DNA of 64,000 nucleotides from Saccharomyces uvarum (taxonomy: Eukaryota > Ascomycota > Saccharomycetes > Saccharomycetales > Saccharomycetaceae): positions 930,001 to 994,000 of the forward strand of contig OX365929.1 in the NCBI GenBank assembly GCA_947243795.1. The letters are read 5' to 3'. A model generated the notes under the pieces. It saw only the letters and a list, made by a program, of their open reading frames with translations, was not told the DNA's origin and did not search any database. Made by a program: the position numbers and the translations under genes. Shown here piece after piece: positions 42,343 through 51,014 of this stretch (position 1 is its first letter; every line of letters begins with the position of its first letter).

Positions 42343-43200
42343 TTACCAGCTGGAAATTTCCGTTTCCAATTCGTTGATACTTTTGACAAGACTTTCGTGA
42401 TCAAGAATCATGTATGAGCTAATAACACCTTTTCTGGCTTCTGATTCGAAGTGAATGTTGGCATGTTTCTCGAAAAATCTGTCTTCTTCATGGAAGTAGT
42501 CCACTTCGTCAGCTTTTACTCTTTTTTTTGATCTCTCGTACGTGTTTTTGTTCTTGTTACCAGACTCAGTATCATCATCCGTGTCGAAATTTACTTCATA
42601 TTTTCTGGTGACGATGACATAGAAATCATAATGTTTATCATCTCCAAGTGCTGCCGTGACGTCCTCCAATGTAATCTTATATAAAGGTGGAACAACTTCC
42701 GGTGGCATGTTAATTAGTCTTTCGCTGATGATCAAAGCACAGTTTTTGTTACCGCTATCGGAAATAGTTTGAAAAAAGGTAGATAGTCTCATGTCCACTT
42801 TCTGTAAGTATTTCGCATAGTCGCTGTTGCGGTTAGCTTTAAAATCAATGAAAGAAAGAAAGCAATATGGATCTGATTCTTTGCCATCTGTTTTGATTGT
42901 GGTAGTTGGAGACCCTAGAATCAAATCTGCCAGACTGCTTAGTTGAATTCTGGTACTTTCTTGAGGTCCAAAGAGTTGGCGTGACAAATTCTTTATAGCA
43001 TGGAAATCAACATCTGGGTTACCACTGAAGAAGTCGAAATCAATATTTACGATCTCTTCTTCCCCATTTGGCTCTTCTTCTTCGTTTTCTGAATCGGTAC
43101 TACTTATATCAATTTCAGATTCTTCACTGCCATTTTCTTCTTCCTCTGTATTTCTCCTTTTCCTGTTCTTTAGATCATTTAGTTTAATAGCCTGTACCAT
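42343..43200 (-). CDS. BCP1: Bcp1, nuclear chaperone for Rpl23 and export factor for Mss4
   Basis: 285 aa (283 in S. cerevisiae). It begins MVQAIKLNDLKNRKRRNTEE, with a basic patch usable as a nuclear localisation signal, then an acidic stretch (EENGSEESEIDISSTDSENE), then the BCCIP-family fold. A second basic patch, RSKKRVKADEV, lies near 225. Bcp1 carries ribosomal protein Rpl23 into the nucleus and is needed for nuclear export of the PI4P 5-kinase Mss4. The family is homologous to human BCCIP. Highly conserved, including the tail LVKSINELETEISSW. Confidence 0.96.
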   Translation of the reverse strand: MVQAIKLNDLKNRKRRNTEEEENGSEESEIDISSTDSENEEEEPNGEEEIVNIDFDFFSGNPDVDFHAIKNLSRQLFGPQESTRIQLSSLADLILGSPTTTIKTDGKESDPYCFLSFIDFKANRNSDYAKYLQKVDMRLSTFFQTISDSGNKNCALIISERLINMPPEVVPPLYKITLEDVTAALGDDKHYDFYVIVTRKYEVNFDTDDDTESGNKNKNTYERSKKRVKADEVDYFHEEDRFFEKHANIHFESEARKGVISSYMILDHESLVKSINELETEISSW

Positions 43201-43594
43201 TTTGCAAACTGGCTTCGTATCCTATCAAACTTATTGATTTTCGTAAACAATCTATGTGTATAATATACTCTACTGGCAGTTTTTCATTCCTGATCTAAAT
43301 TTTTTTTTCCAGTTTAACCTCATCGCCATAAATACAAAAACTGAAGAGTCCGTGGAAAATGACTACTCTATTGCACAGCTGAACAGTTCTACACTAAAAG
43401 TTAGCACCCATTACAATACAACGGCTAGGACATTCGAATAACCGTACTATTTGAAAAGGCTCTCTCTGATCACTGCATTCGGAATTTTTATGTGGAGTAT
43501 CCGTCTTTTTTTTCAAAAATCTTTACAATTGTATTCTTGCATTAGTTTAATGCGAATAGAAAATATTTATTACATATCCATCATTCAAAATCCA
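43201..43594. promoter_or_regulatory. BCP1 promoter and TFC6 3' UTR
   Basis: 394 bp between tandem minus-strand genes, AT-rich. A 123-codon plus-strand frame running into the TFC6 3' end is not supported. No site recognised. Confidence 0.4.
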
Positions 43595-45622
43595 TTATTT
43601 TCCCAAATGTTCAAGTGTCAAAAAACCAGCACTATTAGCAAAAGCGTAAAATTTACCTCCCGTACTTGTTTCGCTCCATTTAGCGCACGTTATATTAATT
43701 CCATGTGGATCTATTTTAGCTTTGCTCACGTCATTAACTGTCAATGGATAGACCTCATAAGCACTATCCAGTCTATACTTGTCATCCTTCATGCTGTAAT
43801 CCCATTTCCAAAGTCTCAATGACTTTTGGGTGGAAGAACTGTTTTTAATACCATGCAAGAGACGCCTAGCTGCATTCGTTATAACCAGACTCCCATCAGC
43901 GGATCCAACAAGAACCATTGGATGTAGTCTTGAAACTCCAATGGCCGTTATAGTTGTTTCCCGTGATACCAAAGGATGAACAGCAAAGGAAGCTCTCGGC
44001 GGCACAGCCCTTAACGAACTAGCACCATCTGAATAGATATACGAGTATATTTGAGGACAATAAACAACCGGAACCAAATTACTTCCCCTAAATCTGGAGA
44101 TCGTCGTCTTTGTTGTAGCTACGTCTTTCGGATTGAAAACATAAAAGAAACCATCTACAGAAACCGTACTGACAACTGTATCCTCAAAATCAGAATAAGC
44201 TACCGAAATGGATAATACATATGAATCATGGAGTTGTTCATAAAACGATGGCAACTCTGGATCGCTCAAGTCAAATTCTGCCACAAACCCATTTTTGAAG
44301 CCACAAACCACCGTGCTAGAAGATAAGAAGTCAAACGTAGTTATCAAACTATCCGCTAAAGACAACACCAAAGAGGGCTTCTCACATATCTTAAAGACAT
44401 GAATATCATTAACGCTCTTAATGATCTCCAAAAAATTAACCGTCCCTTCTTGGCTAACAAATGATAAACAGCCAACCAAATGAGATGCGTGACATCCCTC
44501 ATGCCATTTTAAGTTCCAAACTTCACCAAATGAGTGTACAATAGTCTGAACTTTTACAAATTGTAAAGTAAACGTATTCATTTTGAAAATCTGTATACAG
44601 GATGAGTGCTTCTCCCTATCAAACATTTCCAAATGTTCATTTGAAGGTTCATCCATGTACTGTGAGATTGCAACGGCAAGATACTGATAATTTTCATTTG
44701 TAACGACATCTTTGTTTATATTGAGCCACGCGATATCTGTTACTAATCCTCCTACATTGTAAACGAATCCAGTCCTTTTGCCATTAGGTAGTACCGGAAA
44801 CTCCATCCTGTCATCGGTAGACATCGTTGCATCGACTTCGCCAACGAGTAGTTTTAATCTTTCCTTTCTCAATTTAACCATATTTTCAAACTCTACCTTA
44901 GTAATCTCGTGATATATGGTCTTGTTTTTATCTCCTATAACTTTTTCATATACATTTTCCTTTCTACAAGGAGGCTGTGGACTTACAAAATATGGGGAAT
45001 CGGCCTGAATGTTCGCCAGTGGGAAATCAAAAATGCTAGCCTCGAAACCTTCCTTGACTTTTGCCAACTGCAATAATTTAGCTTTGTTGAGTCCGTAAAT
45101 TCTTTCAATCTTATCTCTCGCGCTGGAAAGATCCTTTAAAAGTCTAATAGGGCGACCTTTCTGTTCTAAACTTGATCCATGAGAGCGTTTCTTTTTCGGT
45201 ACCTTATTAGCTGAGCTCTTCTTTGCATAAGTTTTCTTCGGAACCTTTCTCTTACCATTTGGTCGATCAGAATCGCCACTTCCATTACTATTTAAATCCG
45301 ACACCCCATTTTTGGCAGCATCCAGCTCATTGTCATCTCCCAACTCAACATCGTACTCTTCTTCGCTATTGTTTTCCTCGTTCACCGTGAAATCACTATC
45401 ACCGCCGTCGTCTTCGTTATTGAGATGTGGAGTATTTATCGTATCATCCCCATCAACCGTCATCAACTGCGCCAGATTTGCGACCGCCTTCTTCGAAGCA
45501 TTTCTTCTAGGTCTTTTACTTCTCGAATCATCAGATGTGCTTCCACTGGAACCATCCAAGGCAACTTGAGGTACCACAGCCTTCCTAGGTCTTCCTCTCT
45601 TCTTTACAGGTAATGACGCCAT
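43595..45622 (-). CDS. TFC6: Tfc6 (tau91), TFIIIC subunit
   Basis: 675 aa (672 in S. cerevisiae). It begins MASLPVKKRGRPRKAVV with an AT-hook core (KRGRPRK, about 8-14). An acidic region follows, then a basic one (KRKVPKKTYAKKSSANKVPK), and from about 270 a WD40-type propeller with weak repeats (for example FGEVWNLKWHEGCHASHLVG). Tfc6 and Tfc3 form the part of TFIIIC that binds the B box of tRNA genes and recruits Pol III. The gene is divergent from ESC2, and the region between them holds an ETC-like TFIIIC site, as known for TFC6 autoregulation in S. cerevisiae. Confidence 0.96.
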   Translation of the reverse strand: MASLPVKKRGRPRKAVVPQVALDGSSGSTSDDSRSKRPRRNASKKAVANLAQLMTVDGDDTINTPHLNNEDDGGDSDFTVNEENNSEEEYDVELGDDNELDAAKNGVSDLNSNGSGDSDRPNGKRKVPKKTYAKKSSANKVPKKKRSHGSSLEQKGRPIRLLKDLSSARDKIERIYGLNKAKLLQLAKVKEGFEASIFDFPLANIQADSPYFVSPQPPCRKENVYEKVIGDKNKTIYHEITKVEFENMVKLRKERLKLLVGEVDATMSTDDRMEFPVLPNGKRTGFVYNVGGLVTDIAWLNINKDVVTNENYQYLAVAISQYMDEPSNEHLEMFDREKHSSCIQIFKMNTFTLQFVKVQTIVHSFGEVWNLKWHEGCHASHLVGCLSFVSQEGTVNFLEIIKSVNDIHVFKICEKPSLVLSLADSLITTFDFLSSSTVVCGFKNGFVAEFDLSDPELPSFYEQLHDSYVLSISVAYSDFEDTVVSTVSVDGFFYVFNPKDVATTKTTISRFRGSNLVPVVYCPQIYSYIYSDGASSLRAVPPRASFAVHPLVSRETTITAIGVSRLHPMVLVGSADGSLVITNAARRLLHGIKNSSSTQKSLRLWKWDYSMKDDKYRLDSAYEVYPLTVNDVSKAKIDPHGINITCAKWSETSTGGKFYAFANSAGFLTLEHLGK

Positions 45623-46116
45623 CGCTTACAAAGTATTTTCGTTTATCGTACCAGAATCAATGTGAAAAAAGGGTTGCAAATAATCAAACAACGGTAACTT
45701 CCAGAATATTTCTAAAAGTTAGAGACTTAGCTTTGTAGCACTACCCTCAACTTTTCATGTCTCTTGCTAGTCGGTTCGAATAAATAATAAGATGTTGTTT
45801 ATCTTCTTTTGCAGCGCAGGGTTTTCGAACCGCAGCCTTCCGGGTGACACCACAAGCTTTTGTATTTCTCTACAACAGACAGCAAATTTTGACTGAATCT
45901 AATAGCAGCAGTAATGCCAAGCACCGGAAGAATTAGCATGCCTGCGGACTCTGCGATAATATATATCGCTGGGCGCAGTGACGATCATAATCGAGGATAG
46001 ACGGTGCTTTCGATAATTATTTTGAACATTCAGCTGGAAGAAGTTGTAAGAACACCCTGTGGTATCGGACAACGGGAAGCAAAAATAAGAACCCTTTACT
46101 TTATACTCTTAAGCGA
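45623..46116. promoter_or_regulatory. Divergent TFC6 / ESC2 promoter region
   Basis: 494 bp between the start codons. It contains two B-box-like sequences: GGTTCGAATAA at 45773-45783, and the stronger ETC-like site entered separately at 45820-45850. No tRNA is formed around either one. Confidence 0.5.
45820..45850 (+). promoter_or_regulatory. ETC6: ETC-like TFIIIC-binding site (ETC6) upstream of TFC6
   Basis: TTCGAACC at 45824-45831 is a near-complete B box, and CCGGGTGAC follows at 45840-45848. There is no A box, no cloverleaf and no T-run terminator at the expected distance, so it is not a tRNA. In S. cerevisiae, ETC6 in the TFC6 promoter binds TFIIIC alone, without Pol III, and lets TFIIIC repress its own subunit gene. 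The position, about 200 bp upstream of the TFC6 ATG, fits. The downstream CCGGG extension is, as I recall, typical of ETC sites. Confidence 0.65.
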
Positions 46117-47487
46117 ATGACTGGTAACTCTAAAGACAGTAGCAATACTTTGAGCAATATTGATGCGAATAACACAAGCCTTTCCGACGATGATAGCGAT
46201 GACTTCTTTATGGATAATTCCTTTGATGAAAATGATAACAATCAGAGTGACGATAGTAATGAACGAAATGTCATAGTTGATTCTAAAATTACAGACTCCC
46301 AGCCATTTCGTTTATCTTTGCCATCATCCGAAGATCAAGACAAAAACGTAAGCCAACGAAGTCTTTCCGATAGTGGGTCATCAAGTGAAAGTGCGAGCTC
46401 AGCAAATATTATAAAAGTCAAATCAGATAAGCCATCAGGTAGGACAAGAGGAAGATCTGTGATAAAAGAATCTGTGGTTGAAATAGATTCATCTGAATCA
46501 AAGCCAAAAAAAAACAAATACCCTCATAGATCAAGATCAAGGTCTAAATCGAGTGTAAGATCTGTATCGCCCGAACAAAAATATAAACGACAGAAAAATT
46601 CATTATTAAGTACCTATGACGAAAATGATGATTTCTTCAAAGAGCTTGCTAAGGAAGCTAAGAAGACTACTAGTATATCAAAAGAGGCAACACCCGACCA
46701 GCCCAAACGAGTTTATAACATAAAATTCTTTTCCAAGCTAGAAGGAACCATAAATAAGGCCGTTCAAGTGAAAGTTTTGGGAAAGTACGAATTTTCGAGA
46801 ATACTACCTGCTGCATTGGACGGACTGATGAAATCTTATAAAATTCCCAAAGTCATGAAGGATATTTACAAAGAAGAGAATGTCACTCTTTATTGGAACA
46901 ATGCAAAATTACTAAAGTTCATGACTTGTAACTCTTTGCATATTACGCAAGATTTTGAAAATGAAATATCTGATATCGATATTACTATCGTCTCGAAAGA
47001 GTATGAAAAGAATTTTGAGGCAACTTTAGAATCAAAATTGAAAGAGGAAGAAACGGCAATGTTTGCGAAAGAACGCCAAGAGATGGAAATGAAGCTAGAA
47101 AAAAAGAGAAACGAGCGGGAAGAATCAGAATTCCGTGAATTTGAATTTGAATTAAGAAATGTCAAAGAAACGGAAGAATTGAAAGCAAGCGAAACATTTA
47201 TGAATGAACCCTCTCTACGAGAAGGCAATTCGTTGAAAGAAAACAATGGCGGTAATGAAAAGGTTATGAAAATTGCTCTTATGGGGCAAGATAATAAAAA
47301 GATTTATGTGAATGTTAGAAACTCTACGCCATTTTTTAAAGTCGCTGAATATTACAGAATTCAAAAACAACTACCTCAAAAGGCGAGAATCAAACTACTA
47401 TTCGATCATGACGAACTAAATTTGAATGAATGTATAGCAGATCAGGATATGGAAGATGAGGATATGGTCGATGTCATCGTTGAGTAG
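46117..47487 (+). CDS. ESC2: Esc2, SUMO-like-domain genome-stability and silencing protein
   Basis: 456 aa, the same length as in S. cerevisiae. RENi family (Rad60, Esc2, Nip45). The N-terminus is a long acidic, Ser/Asn/Asp-rich disordered region with a basic RS stretch (RSRSRSKSSVRS) that binds DNA structures. Two SUMO-like domains follow, at about 195-300 (VYNIKFFSKLEGTINKAVQV) and about 385-456 (KIALMGQDNKKIYVNVRNST), joined by a charged helix. The last domain binds the SUMO E2 Ubc9. Esc2 aids Sgs1/Mus81-Mms4 processing of recombination intermediates and telomeric and mating-locus silencing. Confidence 0.96.
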   Translation: MTGNSKDSSNTLSNIDANNTSLSDDDSDDFFMDNSFDENDNNQSDDSNERNVIVDSKITDSQPFRLSLPSSEDQDKNVSQRSLSDSGSSSESASSANIIKVKSDKPSGRTRGRSVIKESVVEIDSSESKPKKNKYPHRSRSRSKSSVRSVSPEQKYKRQKNSLLSTYDENDDFFKELAKEAKKTTSISKEATPDQPKRVYNIKFFSKLEGTINKAVQVKVLGKYEFSRILPAALDGLMKSYKIPKVMKDIYKEENVTLYWNNAKLLKFMTCNSLHITQDFENEISDIDITIVSKEYEKNFEATLESKLKEEETAMFAKERQEMEMKLEKKRNEREESEFREFEFELRNVKETEELKASETFMNEPSLREGNSLKENNGGNEKVMKIALMGQDNKKIYVNVRNSTPFFKVAEYYRIQKQLPQKARIKLLFDHDELNLNECIADQDMEDEDMVDVIVE

Positions 47488-48132
47488 ACAGGCTTTGCCA
47501 AAAGGCTAGATACTACCACTATCTAATATTATATTTTTTATTGGGGTGCTAGAAACGCTCGTCCAGATTTATATAAGAATGTTCTTATATGCAAGACGAA
47601 CTTATCTTGTGGACGACATTTCTTTGAGCCATTTCCAGTCTTGCCTTAACAGCAAAGTTCCTGGCCTTGCCTTTTGTTTTCTACAACACGTTACAAAGTA
47701 AAAGGATCTTTTGCATTAAATGTTAGAACAGATTTGGTCTTTTGCCATCTTGATGCTAATATTGGGATACCTCAATGTATTCCAATGCGCATTATGTATT
47801 ACGGGAGTGAGGTTGAAATGCCACCTACTTGCACATGTTGTCATATCATACATAAAAACGTAAAGTTTCTTCATGACCGAATCATGATAATGATTGAGAA
47901 GTAAATATTCGGTCACTATTGAAATACGAGCTAATTATCTCAAGTAGTAATGCCTTAGAAACAAGGTAACGATCCCTTTTATAAGTAGTTTACCATAGTT
48001 GACTTATTTAACAACTACGTTGATAAAACCCTACTTAGATTAGGTTCATGAGATAAAAAGAAACGGCTAACCGAAACTCTTTTAAAATTAAGATACCACC
48101 TTTACCATCTTTAACCTATATCATAAAAAAGA
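47488..48132. other. ESC2 to tRNA-Lys intergenic region
   Basis: 645 bp with no gene found. A 9-bp-arm palindrome with a 2-nt spacer (ATATAAGAATGTTCTTATAT) lies at 47571-47590, about 85 nt past the ESC2 stop. I looked for delta, sigma and tau LTR pieces upstream of the tRNA and recognised none. A 76-codon plus-strand frame (47674-47904) looks random. Confidence 0.5.
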
Positions 48133-48205
48133 GCCTTGTTGGCGCAATCGGTAGCGCGTATGACTCTTAATCATAAGGTTAGGGGTTCGAGCCCCCTACA
48201 GGGCT
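48133..48205 (+). tRNA. tK(CUU): tRNA-Lys(CUU)
   Basis: 73-nt cloverleaf, no intron. The acceptor pairs GCCTTGT with ACAGGGC, the anticodon CTT is at 48166-48168, and the B box GGTTCGAGCCC is in the T arm. The sequence appears identical to the S. cerevisiae tRNA-Lys(CUU), and it sits at the same site, between ESC2 and SEM1. A five-T terminator follows at 48211-48215. Confidence 0.97.
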
Positions 48206-48662
48206 TCTTCTTTTTCCTTATTTAAAAAAAGGCCTTTGTCGAAGCGCACAAAAAATATATGTTTTTAGTAACATATATTTTTCCTTCCAGGGATTTACTA
48301 TGCGCTTCTACATAGGTGGTACAATTTTGAGAAGAAACGAAGAGCGGAAGAAACAACAGTATGCTAAATCACTACGCAAGACCCCGCTGATTTTACAAAC
48401 TGGGCAAAAACCTAATTTGTGTGAGTTCTTTATCTTATTACATGTTCTGTTGTATTCTGTGCTGACAAATTGAGACGTTAATGAGGTTAAAGCTTATTCA
48501 GTTAAGACACTTCAGTTAGAAGTCATTATGCACGAGCATATTTACATTGCGGGTGGCGAAATCAGTAGTAAGTTCTACCTTTTAAAGACTTAATGGAAAA
48601 GGTACATACATCATGCATTGTAATAGGCATACGGACCAAGCATCATTGAAAACAGACAAGAC
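48206..48662. promoter_or_regulatory. tRNA-Lys downstream region and SEM1 promoter
   Basis: 457 bp. The left part has a nested inverted repeat (separate entry). The right part is the SEM1 promoter; no factor site recognised. Confidence 0.4.
48241..48308. repeat. Nested inverted repeats downstream of tRNA-Lys
   Basis: The inner hairpin has perfect 13-bp arms, AAAAATATATGTT (48251-48263) and its reverse complement (48270-48282), with a 6-nt loop. Outer arms GAAGCGCA (48241-48248) and TGCGCTTC (48301-48308) enclose it. It begins about 35 bp after the tRNA. Role unknown. Confidence 0.75.
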
Positions 48663-48944
48663 ATGAGTACAGATACTGCTGCTGCACAAGCCCAGAATAA
48701 AATAGATTCTACGAAAAAGAAGAATGAGGAAGTAAATAAGAAGTCACTGGAAGAAGACGATGAATTTGAAGATTTTCCTATCGACACATGGGCAAATGGT
48801 GAAACGATAAAAAGTAATACAGTTACACAAACAAACATATGGGAAGAAAACTGGGATGATGTTGAAGTTGACGACGATTTTACCAATGAACTAAAGGCCG
48901 AATTAGATAGATACAAACGAGAAAACGAACAAAAAGCTACATAA
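48663..48944 (+). CDS. SEM1: Sem1 (DSS1), proteasome lid and mRNA-export complex subunit
   Basis: 93 aa, acidic and largely disordered. The two DSS1 acidic-aromatic motifs are present: DDEFEDFPIDTWANG (about 32-46) and WEENWDDVEVDDDF (about 60-73), with a C-terminal helix (ELKAELDRYKRENE). Sem1 stabilises the 26S proteasome lid (Rpn3-Rpn7), binds ubiquitin, and is part of the Thp1-Sac3 TREX-2 complex. It is four residues longer than the 89-aa S. cerevisiae protein, with a tail ending NEQKAT. The N-terminus MSTDTAAAQAQNKID matches, fixing the start. Confidence 0.96.
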   Translation: MSTDTAAAQAQNKIDSTKKKNEEVNKKSLEEDDEFEDFPIDTWANGETIKSNTVTQTNIWEENWDDVEVDDDFTNELKAELDRYKRENEQKAT

Positions 48945-49343
48945 TGCTATTTTTAAATAACACAAAAGGAAAATCGCTTCCATAGAATTACTCTAATACA
49001 ATTTTTTATTCGTGGCCTATTTTCCCTAGATGTCTAAATAAATAATAAAAAAAAGCACGTGTTTTTAGAGGCATCAGTTAAATGGGCTCTACAGTGAAAT
49101 AATAAACGCTAATACATTTTAAAAGTGCTCTTTTAGGTTGGCCAATTTTTTCCATTCTTTTAAACCTAGTTTCTTAAGTAGAAAAATAGTTAATATAATG
49201 ACATTATTATGTAACCTAGTCCGGCCTTTTTTATAGTGCCAATACGATCTTATGTTACACCAGCACCTACCAATCTTAAAGAGGAATTCTTCTCACAGTT
49301 AGCACTTATAGTAGTATGTTAAGTCACAATTATGAAAGATCAA
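48945..49343. other. Convergent SEM1 / CDC40 3' region
   Basis: 399 bp between two stop codons, AT-rich and with no gene. One CACGTG E-box lies at 49056-49061, but there is no promoter here for it to serve, so it is probably chance. Confidence 0.45.
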
Positions 49344-50717
49344 TTAGTCACACACATATATTTTTCCTGCAGCTCCACTGCATATGACTTTACTTGTCTC
49401 TTGGGGATGCCAGTCAACTTGAGTTATCGGCTTATTACCTGGAATTTTAACGCTATTTAACATACGTGATGTGTTCCAATCCCATGTGAAGAGCCGACCT
49501 TTTGAATCACCTGAAGATATGTAACGACCGTCGCCAGAAAATGACAAGCCTATACCGTAGCCTGCTGACGAATGCCCTTTGAATATCTTTTTTGGGTGTC
49601 TCTTATATTTAGGTTTCAAACTGAAGGAATATATTCTATTATCCATGCTTTGTGCACAGAAATAATTGTAGGACGGATGCACATTTAAAAATGGCATGGA
49701 ATGTTGAGCTGTATCACTTATTTGCTTTATCGGCACATTGATTTGATTTTCCCAAATTCTTACGGTTTTGTCTTCAGAAGAAGAAATAAACTTAGAACCA
49801 TCAGGAAAGTACTTAAGAGCCAAAATACTACTTAAGTGATGATCGTATGTCTGAACAAGGCCTTGTTTCTCCGAAACACGATCATCATAATGTAATATCT
49901 TGGAATTTGATAAACCCACGATGAACTCATGTGGGTTCGTGGGTCGAGATTCAACATCTGCTGGGGTTGATTTAAGATGTAACCTGGTTTTCACTTTACC
50001 AGTTTCAGTGTCCCACATTTTGACGTTTCTATCAAAAGAGGAACTGAGGAAAGATAAACAATCATCAGTGAAACGTAACGCCTTGATAGGTTTTGTATGC
50101 CCTTGAAAATCTCGAAGGCATTCACGATCGTGATAAAAATCCCAAATTTTTATAATATGATCATTACCACCTGAAAGAAACAAGTGCCCTGTTTTTGGTA
50201 AAAATTTCAAGGCAGTGGTACCACTTGAATGTCCTGCATACTTACGTATAACGTTTTTTGGTAAATAACACCGAAAGGACATTCTTTCCTTATGAAGATC
50301 AACGTCGATGTCATTTGGTGGATGTAAATATCCTCGACCTTGATAGTCCCTTTCTGATTTACCATAAAAATTGGAAACTTCTTCGGTCTGTACCGCATCT
50401 GAATCTTGATCGTCCTCATCTGCCGCGTCAATGAAAGTATCTTGTTGTCCTACCTGACTTTCATTGTCTTCTAAACCTCCGTCGTCGCTACCTGACCAGC
50501 TACCCCATGGCCCACCTCCTTTACGTATTTTTCGCCTTCTTTTAAGTTCTGATTTTGTCAAATGTTGCTTTCTTTTATGAATGTCCTCTTTGGTTGGTTC
50601 ATACAAATCATTTTGCAAGTTAGCGCTTCTTTTATATATGGGTTGGTTTTCGACGATGTCAGAATCAGAATCAGAATCAGAATCAGAACTGGTTCTATAG
50701 CCTTCTACCAAACCCAT
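49344..50717 (-). CDS. CDC40: Cdc40 (Prp17), second-step splicing factor
   Basis: 457 aa from the ATG at 50715-50717 (MGLVEGYRTSSDSD), near the 455 of S. cerevisiae; the 18 codons upstream are open but not conserved. The N-terminal ~150 residues are charged and disordered with HKRKQHLTKSELKRRRKIRK. The rest is a seven-bladed WD40 propeller (for example GTTALKFLPKTGHLFLSGGN, and NDHIIKIWDFYHD). Cdc40 joins the spliceosome for the second catalytic step and links splicing to the cell cycle. An (SD)n run near the start is coded by a hexanucleotide tandem repeat and differs from S. cerevisiae. Confidence 0.96.
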   Translation of the reverse strand: MGLVEGYRTSSDSDSDSDSDIVENQPIYKRSANLQNDLYEPTKEDIHKRKQHLTKSELKRRRKIRKGGGPWGSWSGSDDGGLEDNESQVGQQDTFIDAADEDDQDSDAVQTEEVSNFYGKSERDYQGRGYLHPPNDIDVDLHKERMSFRCYLPKNVIRKYAGHSSGTTALKFLPKTGHLFLSGGNDHIIKIWDFYHDRECLRDFQGHTKPIKALRFTDDCLSFLSSSFDRNVKMWDTETGKVKTRLHLKSTPADVESRPTNPHEFIVGLSNSKILHYDDRVSEKQGLVQTYDHHLSSILALKYFPDGSKFISSSEDKTVRIWENQINVPIKQISDTAQHSMPFLNVHPSYNYFCAQSMDNRIYSFSLKPKYKRHPKKIFKGHSSAGYGIGLSFSGDGRYISSGDSKGRLFTWDWNTSRMLNSVKIPGNKPITQVDWHPQETSKVICSGAAGKIYVCD

Positions 50718-51014
50718 TTCTTCTGTTACTTGGTGCTTGTACACAGCGTGTTCTTTGCATTGGTTGACCAAACTTAGCCATACTTTTCTGCATAGTTAAT
50801 TTTTCATATTTCTTAAGCTATCAATTGCAAAAATTCAAAATAATATTCTAGTAAAAAAATTCAAAATAAAATAAAAAACGATTGCCTTAAGAGCACGGAG
50901 AGACACCACAGATTGAATCTTGAGTGTAAACTGTAAATCTAATAATGCTCCTTTTTATAGTTATACATGTCTATTTTTGTTCAAAATTATTTAAACACTA
51001 ATTTTTTGGCCGGT

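Noticed and set aside
43451-43822. 123-codon plus-strand frame overlapping the TFC6 3' end
   Set aside because: Antisense overlap with a conserved gene and no recognisable content.
47674-47904. 76-codon plus-strand frame between ESC2 and tRNA-Lys, considered as a small gene
   Set aside because: No conserved motif, isolated, and length within chance for AT-rich DNA.
48945-49343. CACGTG box as a regulatory site
   Set aside because: Lies between two convergent 3' ends, so no promoter is there to be regulated.
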